A DNA stretch of 7,980 nucleotides, from assembly GCA_028694075.1 (NCBI GenBank), contig JAQUUD010000051.1:1-7980 (forward strand), read 5' to 3'. Every line of letters starts with the position of its first letter. The stretch's first letter is position 1. The notes under the pieces were generated by a model. That model had not been told where the DNA came from. It made no database searches and saw only the letters and a program-made list of their open reading frames with translations. This DNA is from Clostridia bacterium (GTDB lineage Bacteria; Bacillota; Clostridia; Christensenellales; UBA1242). Made by a program: the position numbers and the translations under genes. Below are positions 1 to 5,371 of this stretch, piece by piece.

Positions 1-742
1 GCATATGAATTATAACATATTCAGTGCAATATCCGAATTCTATTTCACCCAAATTATGAATATCCGGCAAAATGTCGTCAACAGTGTCAGCCAGCATACT
101 TTTTTCTTCAAAATTAAATTCAATGTCTTCGCCAATTAAACTTTTATAAAAACCGTTAAATATTATTAATAAGCCTTTTCCGCCCGCATCAACAACACCT
201 GCCTTTTTTAGCACTGGAAGCATTTCAGGTGTTTGTTTTAGTATATCATCGCCCTTTTCAAGCATCAGTGGCATAAATGTTTCAAAATCCGAATTTTTCT
301 TTGCAATTTCAACTGCCATATCAGCCATTACACGAATAACTGTAAGCATTGTACCTTCTTTTGGCTTTGTAACTGCTTGATATGCAATTTTAGAGCCTTC
401 TTGCAAGGCTTTTGCAAATTGCTTTGTTGAAATTGATTTATATTGCCTAATAATTGAACAAAATCCTTTAAGAATTTGCGATGTAATAACTCCTGAATTG
501 CCCCTTGCTCCCCTTAACGCACCTTTTGAAAAAGAATCTGCTAAACATGACATTTCGTTGTCCATACACTTATTTACTTCCGAAACCGCTGCTTTCATTG
601 TCAAAAACATATTAGTTCCGGTATCTCCATCTGGAACCGGAAACACATTAAGTGAGTCCACTAATTTTTTATTTTCTTCGAGCAAACCTGCACCGCAGGA
701 AATCATCTTGCGGAAGTCTGCTCCATTAATCAACTTTTGCAT
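1..742 (-). CDS. fakA: Fatty-acid kinase subunit FakA / YloV (DhaL-type), partial: C-terminus outside window
   Basis: The first 247 residues of a Dak-phosphatase/DhaL-domain protein are present, and the frame is still open at the window edge. In Firmicutes this family (YloV/FakA, about 550 aa) phosphorylates fatty acids bound to FakB (DegV-fold) proteins, feeding exogenous fatty acids into phospholipid synthesis. The nucleotide/Mg loop NVFPVPDGDTGTNM lies at residues 32-45, with Asp38 and Asp40 as expected metal ligands. The second signature GALRGARGNSG is at residues 74-84. EFGYCTEYVI near residues 236-245 marks the beginning of the middle domain, so the DhaL domain is complete here. The ATG at 742 is supported by AGGAG at 749-753, which overlaps the TAG stop of the upstream Asp23-family gene. 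The two are therefore almost certainly one transcript, as in the yloU-yloV pair of Bacillus. Identity is strong. The fatty-acid kinase role is inferred from the family. Confidence 0.93.
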   Translation of the reverse strand, partial: MQKLINGADFRKMISCGAGLLEENKKLVDSLNVFPVPDGDTGTNMFLTMKAAVSEVNKCMDNEMSCLADSFSKGALRGARGNSGVITSQILKGFCSIIRQYKSISTKQFAKALQEGSKIAYQAVTKPKEGTMLTVIRVMADMAVEIAKKNSDFETFMPLMLEKGDDILKQTPEMLPVLKKAGVVDAGGKGLLIIFNGFYKSLIGEDIEFNFEEKSMLADTVDDILPDIHNLGEIEFGYCTEYVIIHM

Positions 743-751
743 TTTAAACTC

Positions 752-1102
752 CTAAACTTGAATGCCAACCACATGAACATTAACTTTCTCAACAATCATT
801 CCAGTGAAATTTTCAACACTATATTTGACAGATTTTTTTAAACTTTCAGCAACCGCAGATAAAGAAACACCGTATTTTAAAATACAGTAAATATCTATAA
901 TAATTCGATTGTCTTCGTTTGAAACCTTGATACCTTTTGAATAAGGTTGTTTTTTTATAAAATCTTTAATATTATCTTTAATATTTTTTGAAACAAGGTC
1001 AACAACGCCATAACACTCCAGCGTAGCAAAACCAGCAACGACTGCGATTGCACCGTTACTTATGCTAATTTTTCCGTAATAATTATTAGTGTCAACTGTC
1101 AA
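752..1102 (-). CDS. Asp23/Gls24 family protein (YloU-like)
   Basis: This small alkaline-shock/Gls24-type protein is recognisable from the central run GAIAVVAGFATLECYGVVDLVSKN and the C-terminal pattern VEKVNVHVVGIQV, which match the YloU subfamily. Its biochemical role is not settled; it regularly precedes the fatty-acid kinase gene, as here with a 9-base gap. The start is a choice. An ATG at 1168 would give 138 aa but has no evident Shine-Dalgarno. The TTG at 1102 has AAGGTGG at 1114-1120 (11-base spacing) and gives 116 aa. That places YYGKISIS at residues 8-15, where YloU homologues have their first beta strand, so I prefer it. If the ATG is used, the protein carries a 22-residue extension with a Cys-Cys pair. 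A sigma-A-like promoter lies at 1216-1244. Confidence 0.88.
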   Translation of the reverse strand: MTVDTNNYYGKISISNGAIAVVAGFATLECYGVVDLVSKNIKDNIKDFIKKQPYSKGIKVSNEDNRIIIDIYCILKYGVSLSAVAESLKKSVKYSVENFTGMIVEKVNVHVVGIQV

Positions 1103-1113
1103 TGCAGAAAAAT

Positions 1114-1120
1114 CCACCTT
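1114..1120 (-). promoter_or_regulatory. Ribosome binding site favouring the TTG start of yloU
   Basis: AAGGTGG on the minus strand, six of seven bases of the consensus AAGGAGG, lies 11 bases before the TTG at 1102. The alternative ATG at 1168 is preceded only by AT-rich sequence. The spacing is at the long end of the usual range, so the start call is probable rather than certain. Confidence 0.5.
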
Positions 1121-1193
1121 TTGATTTTTATATTTTAACTTAAATTTACAGCATATTTGAATATGCATAATTCTAATAAATTGGCTTAATTTT

Positions 1194-1208
1194 ATCGTTA
1201 TAAACGAT
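1194..1208. promoter_or_regulatory. Short palindrome at the expected yloU transcription start
   Basis: ATCGTT-ATA-AACGAT is a perfect 6-bp inverted repeat with a 3-base centre. It lies just downstream of the -10 element of the yloU promoter and overlaps the predicted first transcribed bases. The position would suit an operator, but no regulator family is recognised and short AT-rich palindromes arise often by chance in such sequence. Confidence 0.25.
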
Positions 1209-1215
1209 TATACAT

Positions 1216-1244
1216 ATAATACACTAAACAAAAATATTTTTCAA
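1216..1244 (-). promoter_or_regulatory. Sigma-A-type promoter for yloU-yloV
   Basis: On the minus strand there is a TTGAAA -35 (1239-1244), a 17-base spacer, and a TATTAT -10 (1216-1221). Predicted initiation is near 1209, giving a leader of about 40 bases to the ATG at 1168 or about 107 bases to the preferred TTG. It diverges from the rpmB promoter; the roughly 110 bases between them hold no gene. Confidence 0.55.
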
Positions 1245-1357
1245 GCCATTTTTGAATTTTTTTTAAATGAAAACATAAGTTTTTGAAAAAATTCAAAGTT
1301 AATACTACTCATACAATAACTTTTTGATAAATTATAAAACAATTTATGAATTAAAAC

Positions 1358-1386
1358 TTGATTTTTAATAACAATTATGGTAAACT
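1358..1386 (+). promoter_or_regulatory. Extended -10 sigma-A-type promoter for rpmB
   Basis: TTGATT (1358-1363), a 17-base spacer and TAAACT (1381-1386), the latter preceded by TGG at 1378-1380 in the extended -10 position (TGn). Predicted initiation near 1393 gives a leader of about 50 bases to the rpmB ATG. Confidence 0.6.
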
Positions 1387-1442
1387 AAACAAAGTTAATT
1401 AAATAATAAAATTTATGCAAACATAATTCAAGGAGATAAAAA

Positions 1443-1622
1443 ATGAGCAGAGTTTGTGATATATGCAAAAAAGGCAAGATGAGCGGACACAAAGTGAGTC
1501 ATTCAAACAGAAAATCTAATCGTAGATTTGAAGTTAACTTACAAGAAACTGTTTTAACAATTGACGGCAAAGAACAAAAGGTTAAAGCCTGCACAAAATG
1601 TATTAAAACGCTTAAAAAATAA
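1443..1622 (+). CDS. rpmB: 50S ribosomal protein L28 (bL28), zinc-ribbon form
   Basis: A 59-codon gene encodes a basic protein of the large ribosomal subunit. The core SHSNRKSNRRFEVNLQETVL is the family signature (compare SHA...N.SKR.W..NLQ in Bacillus RpmB), followed by the DGKEQKVKACTKC segment. Four cysteines, Cys5-x2-Cys8 and Cys50-x2-Cys53, form the Zn-binding C+ version of L28, which Bacillus RpmB lacks. A clean AAGGAG at 1430-1435 sits 7 bases before the ATG. Length agrees with the family (about 60 aa). The gene runs opposite to both neighbours and faces spoVM, as in Bacillus-type genomes, and it is closed by the hairpin at 1653-1690. In organisms with both forms, C+ and C- ribosomal proteins can be swapped under zinc limitation; whether a second copy exists here cannot be seen. 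Confidence 0.96.
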   Translation: MSRVCDICKKGKMSGHKVSHSNRKSNRRFEVNLQETVLTIDGKEQKVKACTKCIKTLKK

Positions 1623-1652
1623 TAAACAGCACTTTAATAATAAAAAATTTTT

Positions 1653-1690
1653 AGCCTATGATTTTAACAACATAGGCTTTTTATTTTTTT
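1653..1690 (+). terminator. Rho-independent terminator of rpmB
   Basis: AGCCTATG (1653-1660), a 10-base loop and CATAGGCT (1671-1678) form a perfect 8-bp stem followed by a T-rich tract to 1690. It lies 31 bases after the rpmB stop. On the other strand the stem is followed by AAAAATTTTTT, so it may also slow transcripts arriving from spoVM. Confidence 0.85.
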
Positions 1691-1757
1691 ATAAATTCAG
1701 TGTATATATATTAATTTATATGTATATTCATTCACTTTTTGTTATAAATTTCTAATT

Positions 1758-1788
1758 ATAAAAATGATTGCATTGAAACGAACGCAAT
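1758..1788 (-). terminator. Probable terminator downstream of spoVM
   Basis: On the minus strand, ATTGCGTT and AATGCAAT pair in an 8-bp stem with one G-U wobble and a 6-base loop. The stem (1767-1788) is followed by C, A and five T residues. It lies about 50 bases after the spoVM stop and would prevent read-through into antisense rpmB. The stem is weak, so the call is moderate. The remaining bases between here and the rpmB terminator hold nothing I recognise. Confidence 0.45.
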
Positions 1789-1841
1789 AAAAAAATATTA
1801 TATAATTATTTTAAGTTGTCAAATTTTTGCAACCACCAAAT

Positions 1842-1922
1842 TTAACTTATAACTTTTTTTCTTAAAAAAATTTTAATTAGTTTAGACAAGATTTTAGGTG
1901 CTTTAAAGCAAACAATTTTCAT
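1842..1922 (-). CDS. spoVM: SpoVM, stage V sporulation peptide (26 aa)
   Basis: A 26-codon ORF, MKIVCFKAPKILSKLIKIFLRKKVIS, matches Bacillus SpoVM in length and pattern. MK opens the peptide, Lys7 is shared, and Pro9-Lys10 fall at exactly the same positions. The remainder is a basic amphipathic helix that would lie flat on a membrane. In Bacillus the peptide recognises the convex forespore surface and anchors the SpoIVA coat basement layer; it also modulates FtsH. A strong AGGGGAG lies at 1928-1934, 5 bases before the ATG. Location supports the call: spoVM sits next to, and faces, rpmB in Bacillus-type genomes, downstream of the rsgA region, and it does so here. It is 148 bases after rsgA and has no clear promoter of its own. 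This implies the organism sporulates or recently did. Confidence 0.85.
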   Translation of the reverse strand: MKIVCFKAPKILSKLIKIFLRKKVIS

Positions 1923-1927
1923 AAGTT

Positions 1928-1934
1928 CTCCCCT
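1928..1934 (-). promoter_or_regulatory. Ribosome binding site of spoVM
   Basis: AGGGGAG with 5-base spacing to the ATG at 1922. In this very AT-rich intergenic stretch (1923-2070) such a G-rich run stands out, and it is a main reason to accept the 26-codon frame as translated. Confidence 0.75.
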
Positions 1935-2070
1935 AAAATTGTATTCCTAAATACAAATTTTTGTGAAACTTCTCTTTTTAAATCGGGAATAATCCAGATT
2001 TGTTTCTACAAATTTATTTTTTAGTTTTCCTTGAATTAAATAAAATTTTGTGTTTTTCTTAAATTATTAT

Positions 2071-2949
2071 TTAAACATTCTTTCTTGAATATTTAATTTT
2101 TTTATCAAATTCTTTTAAATCTTCCAATATTATTGTATATCTTTGATATCTTTCATTATCAATTAATCCTGTTTTTACGGCTTCTTTTACAGCACAATCT
2201 ATTTCTTTTAAGTGCATACAAGAATTATATTTGCAATTATCTGAGAAATCCGCAAAATCAGGATAAAACGCTGGCAAATCCCGATATGATATATTAAGCA
2301 AATTTATGCTTAATGCTGAAAAACCTGGTGTGTCTGCTATATAAGTTTTTCCCGAAACCTTAAAAAGTTCACAATGCCTTGTTGTGTTTTTACCACGTAA
2401 TATTTTTTCTGAAAGATAACCTTCCGCGGTTTTTTCATCATCGAAAATTGAATTAATGAGTGCTGATTTACCAACTCCAGACTGTCCTGCAGATGCCGAA
2501 ATCTTACCTTTCAGAAGTTTTTTCAGTTTATCAATATTTATTTTTTTATGAGCAGAGATTTCTAAAACCGAGTAAAACTTGCCATACGCTTTTTTAATAT
2601 ACTCATTCTCATCTTTATTTACTTCAATCTTATTCAAACAGATAATCGGATTTATCTTGTTTATTCCGCAAAACAAAAGCAGTTTATCCAGCATAAGATA
2701 ATCTGGTTTTGGGGCATAAGCCAAAACGATAATCATCTGCTCTAAATTTGCAAGAGGCGGACGAACAAGCAAGTTTTTTCTTTTTAAAACTTCTTTAATA
2801 TTCAGAGCATCAGCATTAAAAAGCACATTATCCCCAACAAAAATTCCATTATCTTTTAAATTTCCTCGTGCAGAACAAATAAAAAGATTTGAGATATCTT
2901 CAACCCAAAATTTATTTGATAATTTTTTTAATACAATACCCTTTTCCAA
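2071..2949 (-). CDS. rsgA: Small ribosomal subunit biogenesis GTPase RsgA (YloQ/CpgA)
   Basis: A circularly permuted GTPase that binds the 30S subunit and acts late in its maturation. With the TTG at 2949 it is 292 aa, close to the 298 aa of Bacillus RsgA. Motifs appear in permuted order: G4 NKIE, G5 SAHK, G1 GQSGVGKSALIN, G2 TTRH, G3 DTPG. They are followed by the zinc site Cys-x4-Cys-x-His-x5-Cys in CKYNSCMHLKEIDC. The N-terminal OB fold begins at KGIVLKKLSNKFWVED. Start choice: the frame stays open upstream to a TTG at 3018, but residues 1-11 of that version (MPVRLVALPVR) come from the border repeat of array A. The TTG at 2949 has AAGGA at 2956-2960 with 6-base spacing and matches the usual protein beginning. 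No promoter is visible just upstream; transcription may come through the array from fmt. Confidence 0.95.
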   Translation of the reverse strand: MEKGIVLKKLSNKFWVEDISNLFICSARGNLKDNGIFVGDNVLFNADALNIKEVLKRKNLLVRPPLANLEQMIIVLAYAPKPDYLMLDKLLLFCGINKINPIICLNKIEVNKDENEYIKKAYGKFYSVLEISAHKKINIDKLKKLLKGKISASAGQSGVGKSALINSIFDDEKTAEGYLSEKILRGKNTTRHCELFKVSGKTYIADTPGFSALSINLLNISYRDLPAFYPDFADFSDNCKYNSCMHLKEIDCAVKEAVKTGLIDNERYQRYTIILEDLKEFDKKIKYSRKNV

Positions 2950-2955
2950 AAAATT

Positions 2956-2960
2956 TCCTT
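2956..2960 (-). promoter_or_regulatory. Ribosome binding site deciding the rsgA start
   Basis: AAGGA on the minus strand, within AAAAGGAAA, lies 6 bases before the TTG at 2949. No comparable site precedes the TTG at 3018, which lies inside the repeat array. Confidence 0.6.
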
Positions 2961-2984
2961 TTAAAACAATCTCATATTTATTTT

Positions 2985-3016
2985 GTCTAACGGGCAAAGC
3001 AACTAGTCTAACGGGC
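2985..3016. repeat. 32-bp border module of array A, left copy
   Basis: Two GTCTAACGGGC words 21 bases apart around a CAACTAGT centre. It is identical in all 32 bases to 3508-3539, in the same orientation, and the two copies form the outer edges of the array. This copy abuts unique DNA just upstream of the rsgA start, and on the minus strand it reads in frame into rsgA. Confidence 0.85.
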
Positions 3017-3264
3017 AAGTCAAACTAATCAACAAGCCAAGCGAGCGGGCGAAGCAGGGCGAACGGTCAATGCAAAGTCTAACGGGCAAATCAACAAAGT
3101 CTAACGGGCAAATCAAACGGCTGGTCGAACAAGCCAAGCGAGCGGGCGAAGCAGGGCGAGCGGTCAATGCAAAAGTCAAACGGGCATGTTAAACGGCAAG
3201 TCGAACAAGCCAAGCAAGCGGGCGAAGCAGGGCGAGCGGTCAATGCAAAGTCTAACGGGCAAGT

Positions 3265-3525
3265 CAACAAAGTCTAACGGGCAAAGCAAACGGCAAGCCA
3301 AACGAACCAAGCGAGCGGACGCAAGCGGTGCGAGCGGACGCAAGCAGTGCGAGCGGTCAATACAAAAGTCAAACGGGCATGTCAACAAAGTCTAACGGGC
3401 AAAGCAAACGGCAAGCCAAACGAACCAAGCGAGCGGACGCAAGCGGTGCGAGCGGACGCAAGCGGTGCGAGCGGTCAATACAAAAGTCAAACGGGCATGT
3501 CAACAAAGTCTAACGGGCAAAGCAA
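3265..3525. repeat. 118-bp tandem repeat, 2.2 copies
   Basis: Copies at 3265-3382 and 3383-3500 differ at one base only (CAAGCAGTG versus CAAGCGGTG), followed by 25 matching bases of a third copy at 3501-3525. Inside each unit a 19-bp sub-unit, GCGAGCGGACGCAAGCGGT, is itself duplicated. The near-identity points to very recent duplication or ongoing homogenisation, and copy number may differ between strains. Confidence 0.92.
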
Positions 3526-3539
3526 CTAGTCTAACGGGC
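3508..3539. repeat. 32-bp border module of array A, right copy
   Basis: Identical to 2985-3016 and in the same orientation. It ends 7 bases from the TGA stop of fmt, so the array begins practically at the end of that gene. Confidence 0.85.
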
Positions 3540-3546
3540 TGTGTTT

Positions 3547-4611
3547 TCACTGTATAATCGTACCGATTTTGAAACTTCTGCCGTTTAAAAACTGTTTTAT
3601 GTTTAACTTGTTACCATTTGGATATTGAATTTCCAAGATTTCAATAAATCCGTCTACTGTTTTGATAACAAGCCCCTGTTTGCTTGACGAACACACTATT
3701 TCACCATTTGAGAATTTTTTATTTTTAATACACTCATTAAATTCAATCTTTGAATTCTCTATATTGCGTCCGCTTTCATCAATTTTATTTCTTGCGTCAT
3801 TTTTAGGTCTAATTTTTTCAACTTGTCCATTTGCGACATTGAAATGAGCATCACTGTTTAAATCCGGATTAAGTTCTCTTGCTTTATATATTTTATATTT
3901 CACTCCGTCCAATTCAAAAAACGCTACAGGCGAGGGATTATACGCCCTAATTTTATTCACAATCTCAGCGGTTTTTTTATTAAAATCAAGTTTTGAATTT
4001 GCTTTGGTCAGCATTGATGTGAAAGTTGCGTTTTTATGCTCCTGCACTGTGAAAACCGCTTTATTATTGCTAATTAAATCAAGACTTTCGATAAGCACCT
4101 TTCCACCCAAAACTGCCATTTTATCAAACAATGTTTCCGAAGTGTCTTCATTTTCAATGCTTAATTTTTTTTGAATTAAAACATCGCCGGCATCAACCTC
4201 GCTTGCCATTTTAATAACTGAAACACCGCTTATTTTTTCACCGTTTAAGATTGCTGATTGAATCGGCGAAGGTCCTCTATATTTCGGGAGCAAGGATCCG
4301 TGCAAATTAATTGGCAAAGCAATTTTCAAAATCTCTTCGCCTAAAATTTGCCCAAATGCAACAAGCACCAAAACTTCGGGGTTAAACTTCTTTAAAATCT
4401 CAACTCCGTCTTTATTAATATTTTTAAATTGATAAACCGGTATGCCCTTTTCCAATGCCAATGTTTTCACTGGTGTCATTTGAATTTTGTTTCCCCTGCC
4501 AACCGGTTTATCCGGCTTTGTAACAACAGCCATCACTTGATGCTCGGATTTTAAAATTTCTTCTAGGCATATTTTAGCGATATCCGGCGTTCCCAAAAAA
4601 ATTATTTTCAT
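3547..4611 (-). CDS. fmt: Methionyl-tRNA formyltransferase with an insert in the C-terminal domain
   Basis: Transfers a formyl group from 10-formyl-tetrahydrofolate to Met-tRNA of the initiator type. The N-terminal domain opens with MKIIFLGTPDIAKICLEEIL. The folate and catalytic segment NLHGSLLPKYRGPSPI provides Asn102 and His104, and VDAGD at 139-143 supplies the catalytic Asp140 (equivalents of E. coli Asn108, His110, Asp146). The C-terminal tRNA-binding domain is present and ends with FLNGRSFKIGTIIQ. At 354 aa it is about 40 residues longer than usual. The excess is a polar stretch at roughly residues 248-300, between KIYKAREL and the strand GEIVCSSSKQGLVIKT, which looks like an inserted surface loop. 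The gene lies 74 bases after def, the usual pair, and its ribosome site is weak. rsmB, normally next, is absent; array A starts 7 bases beyond the stop. Confidence 0.96.
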   Translation of the reverse strand: MKIIFLGTPDIAKICLEEILKSEHQVMAVVTKPDKPVGRGNKIQMTPVKTLALEKGIPVYQFKNINKDGVEILKKFNPEVLVLVAFGQILGEEILKIALPINLHGSLLPKYRGPSPIQSAILNGEKISGVSVIKMASEVDAGDVLIQKKLSIENEDTSETLFDKMAVLGGKVLIESLDLISNNKAVFTVQEHKNATFTSMLTKANSKLDFNKKTAEIVNKIRAYNPSPVAFFELDGVKYKIYKARELNPDLNSDAHFNVANGQVEKIRPKNDARNKIDESGRNIENSKIEFNECIKNKKFSNGEIVCSSSKQGLVIKTVDGFIEILEIQYPNGNKLNIKQFLNGRSFKIGTIIQ

Positions 4612-4685
4612 TAAACTTCACTATCTACTTTTATCTTGGAATTTAATATTTTTTTATTTCAACTTGATACTTCAAATATTCAAAT

Positions 4686-5159
4686 TTATCTTTTTTTCGC
4701 TTTTGATTTTGATTTAACTTCCTTTTCCATTTTATCAATGAATAAAATGCCGTCCAAGTGGTCAAGTTCGTGACAAATGCATCTTGCCAGCATATCTTCC
4801 GCCGTCAATGTATATTCATAACCTTTTCGATCAAATGCCTTAACGGTTACAGTATACGGTCTTTTCACAACTCCCCTGATTTTAGGAATGCTTAAACAAC
4901 CTTCTTCGCATTCCCATTCACCCTTTTTGTCAATTATTTCCGGATTAATCAGTTCGAAAAACATACTATTGATATAAACCACAGCAATGCGTTTTAGTAT
5001 TCCAACCTGAGGACCAGCAAGCCCTGCACCATTAAATTTAAATAAACTTTCAGCCATATCATCTAAAATCAAACCCATGTTTTCATCAAAAACGCAAACC
5101 TTTTTTGCTTTTTTTCTTAATATTGGATCATCAACTTTTATAATTTCTCTATATGCCAT
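4686..5159 (-). CDS. def: Peptide deformylase
   Basis: Removes the N-formyl group from new proteins, reversing the mark set by the product of the neighbouring fmt gene. At 157 aa it has all three family motifs. Motif I is GAGLAGPQ (residues 44-51), with Gly in place of the second Ala, a common clostridial variant. Motif II is EGCLS (86-90) and motif III is HELDH (130-134). Cys88, His130 and His134 are the metal ligands and Glu131 the catalytic acid. The tail is lysine-rich. A perfect AAGGAGG at 5164-5170 precedes the ATG by 4 bases. The 212 bases between this ATG and the priA stop are nearly pure A/T and hold a palindromic TTTAAATTT/AAATTTAAA, but no convincing promoter or terminator, so co-transcription with priA is possible. 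Confidence 0.97.
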   Translation of the reverse strand: MAYREIIKVDDPILRKKAKKVCVFDENMGLILDDMAESLFKFNGAGLAGPQVGILKRIAVVYINSMFFELINPEIIDKKGEWECEEGCLSIPKIRGVVKRPYTVTVKAFDRKGYEYTLTAEDMLARCICHELDHLDGILFIDKMEKEVKSKSKAKKR

Positions 5160-5371
5160 TTTTCCTCCTTAAAAACACTCCTCTTCATATGAATAAATAT
5201 ACATTTAATTAAATTCATTTTTGCATATTTTATTATTTGTATACATTTAAAATATATAATTATAATTTAGAAACTTAAAACCAATTTTCTTTATGTATTT
5301 TTACAAAACTATTGTGCTAGAATTTTAAATTTTTTAAATTTAAACATATTTCTATTCAATTGCAATTCATA

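Larger units (their letters stand above)
2985..3540. repeat. Array A: GC-rich mosaic tandem repeat between fmt and rsgA
   Basis: About 555 bases of interlocking repeats fill the whole gap from 7 bases past the fmt stop to the 5' edge of rsgA. The commonest word, GTC(T/A)AACGGGC, occurs 12 times. A 46-base module beginning AACAAGCCAAGC occurs at 3031, 3128 and 3204. Related CCAAGC(G/A)AGCGG cores start at 3037, 3134, 3210, 3307 and 3425, with steps of 97, 76, 97 and 118 bases. One counted 118-bp unit is about 57% GC with only 9 T on the + strand, against very AT-rich flanks. Short ORFs exist on both strands, but unit lengths are not multiples of three, so the same DNA is read in different frames in successive copies; I regard it as non-coding. 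No inverted repeats, transposase or constant-repeat/variable-spacer pattern is seen. Confidence 0.93.

Noticed and set aside
498..755. 85-codon + strand ORF
   Set aside because: It is antisense to the well-supported yloU-yloV genes, with no ribosome site or recognisable family.
1561..1755. 64-codon + strand ORF
   Set aside because: It overlaps the 3' end of rpmB in another frame and runs through its terminator hairpin.
1938..1958. Sigma-E-like promoter for spoVM (AATACAAT -10 at 1938-1945 with a TCACAAA -35 about 14 bases upstream)
   Set aside because: The -10 resembles the sporulation consensus, but initiation would fall near 1931, inside the Shine-Dalgarno AGGGGAG, leaving almost no leader, and the -35 match is poor.
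1996..2015. AT-rich hairpin between rsgA and spoVM as an rsgA terminator
   Set aside because: The stem is weak and, in the direction of rsgA transcription, is not followed by a T run; read-through from rsgA into spoVM remains possible.
3176..3529. Short ORFs on both strands within array A (60-70 codons, Lys/Ser/Arg-rich on +, Leu/Pro/Arg-rich on -)
   Set aside because: The 118-bp unit shifts frame every copy, the same DNA is open in several frames because T is rare on one strand, and there is no ribosome site or family resemblance.
2985..3540. CRISPR array
   Set aside because: There is no constant short repeat separated by unique, equal-length spacers, the intervening sequence is itself repeated, and no cas genes are present.
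2985..3540. Insertion sequence or MITE
   Set aside because: No terminal inverted repeats, no transposase fragment and no clear target-site duplication; the borders are direct, not inverted, copies.
5259..5284. Promoter for def (TATAAT at 5259-5264 with TTGGTT at 5279-5284)
   Set aside because: The spacer is only 14 bases, and TATAAT-like words are expected by chance in this nearly pure A/T stretch.
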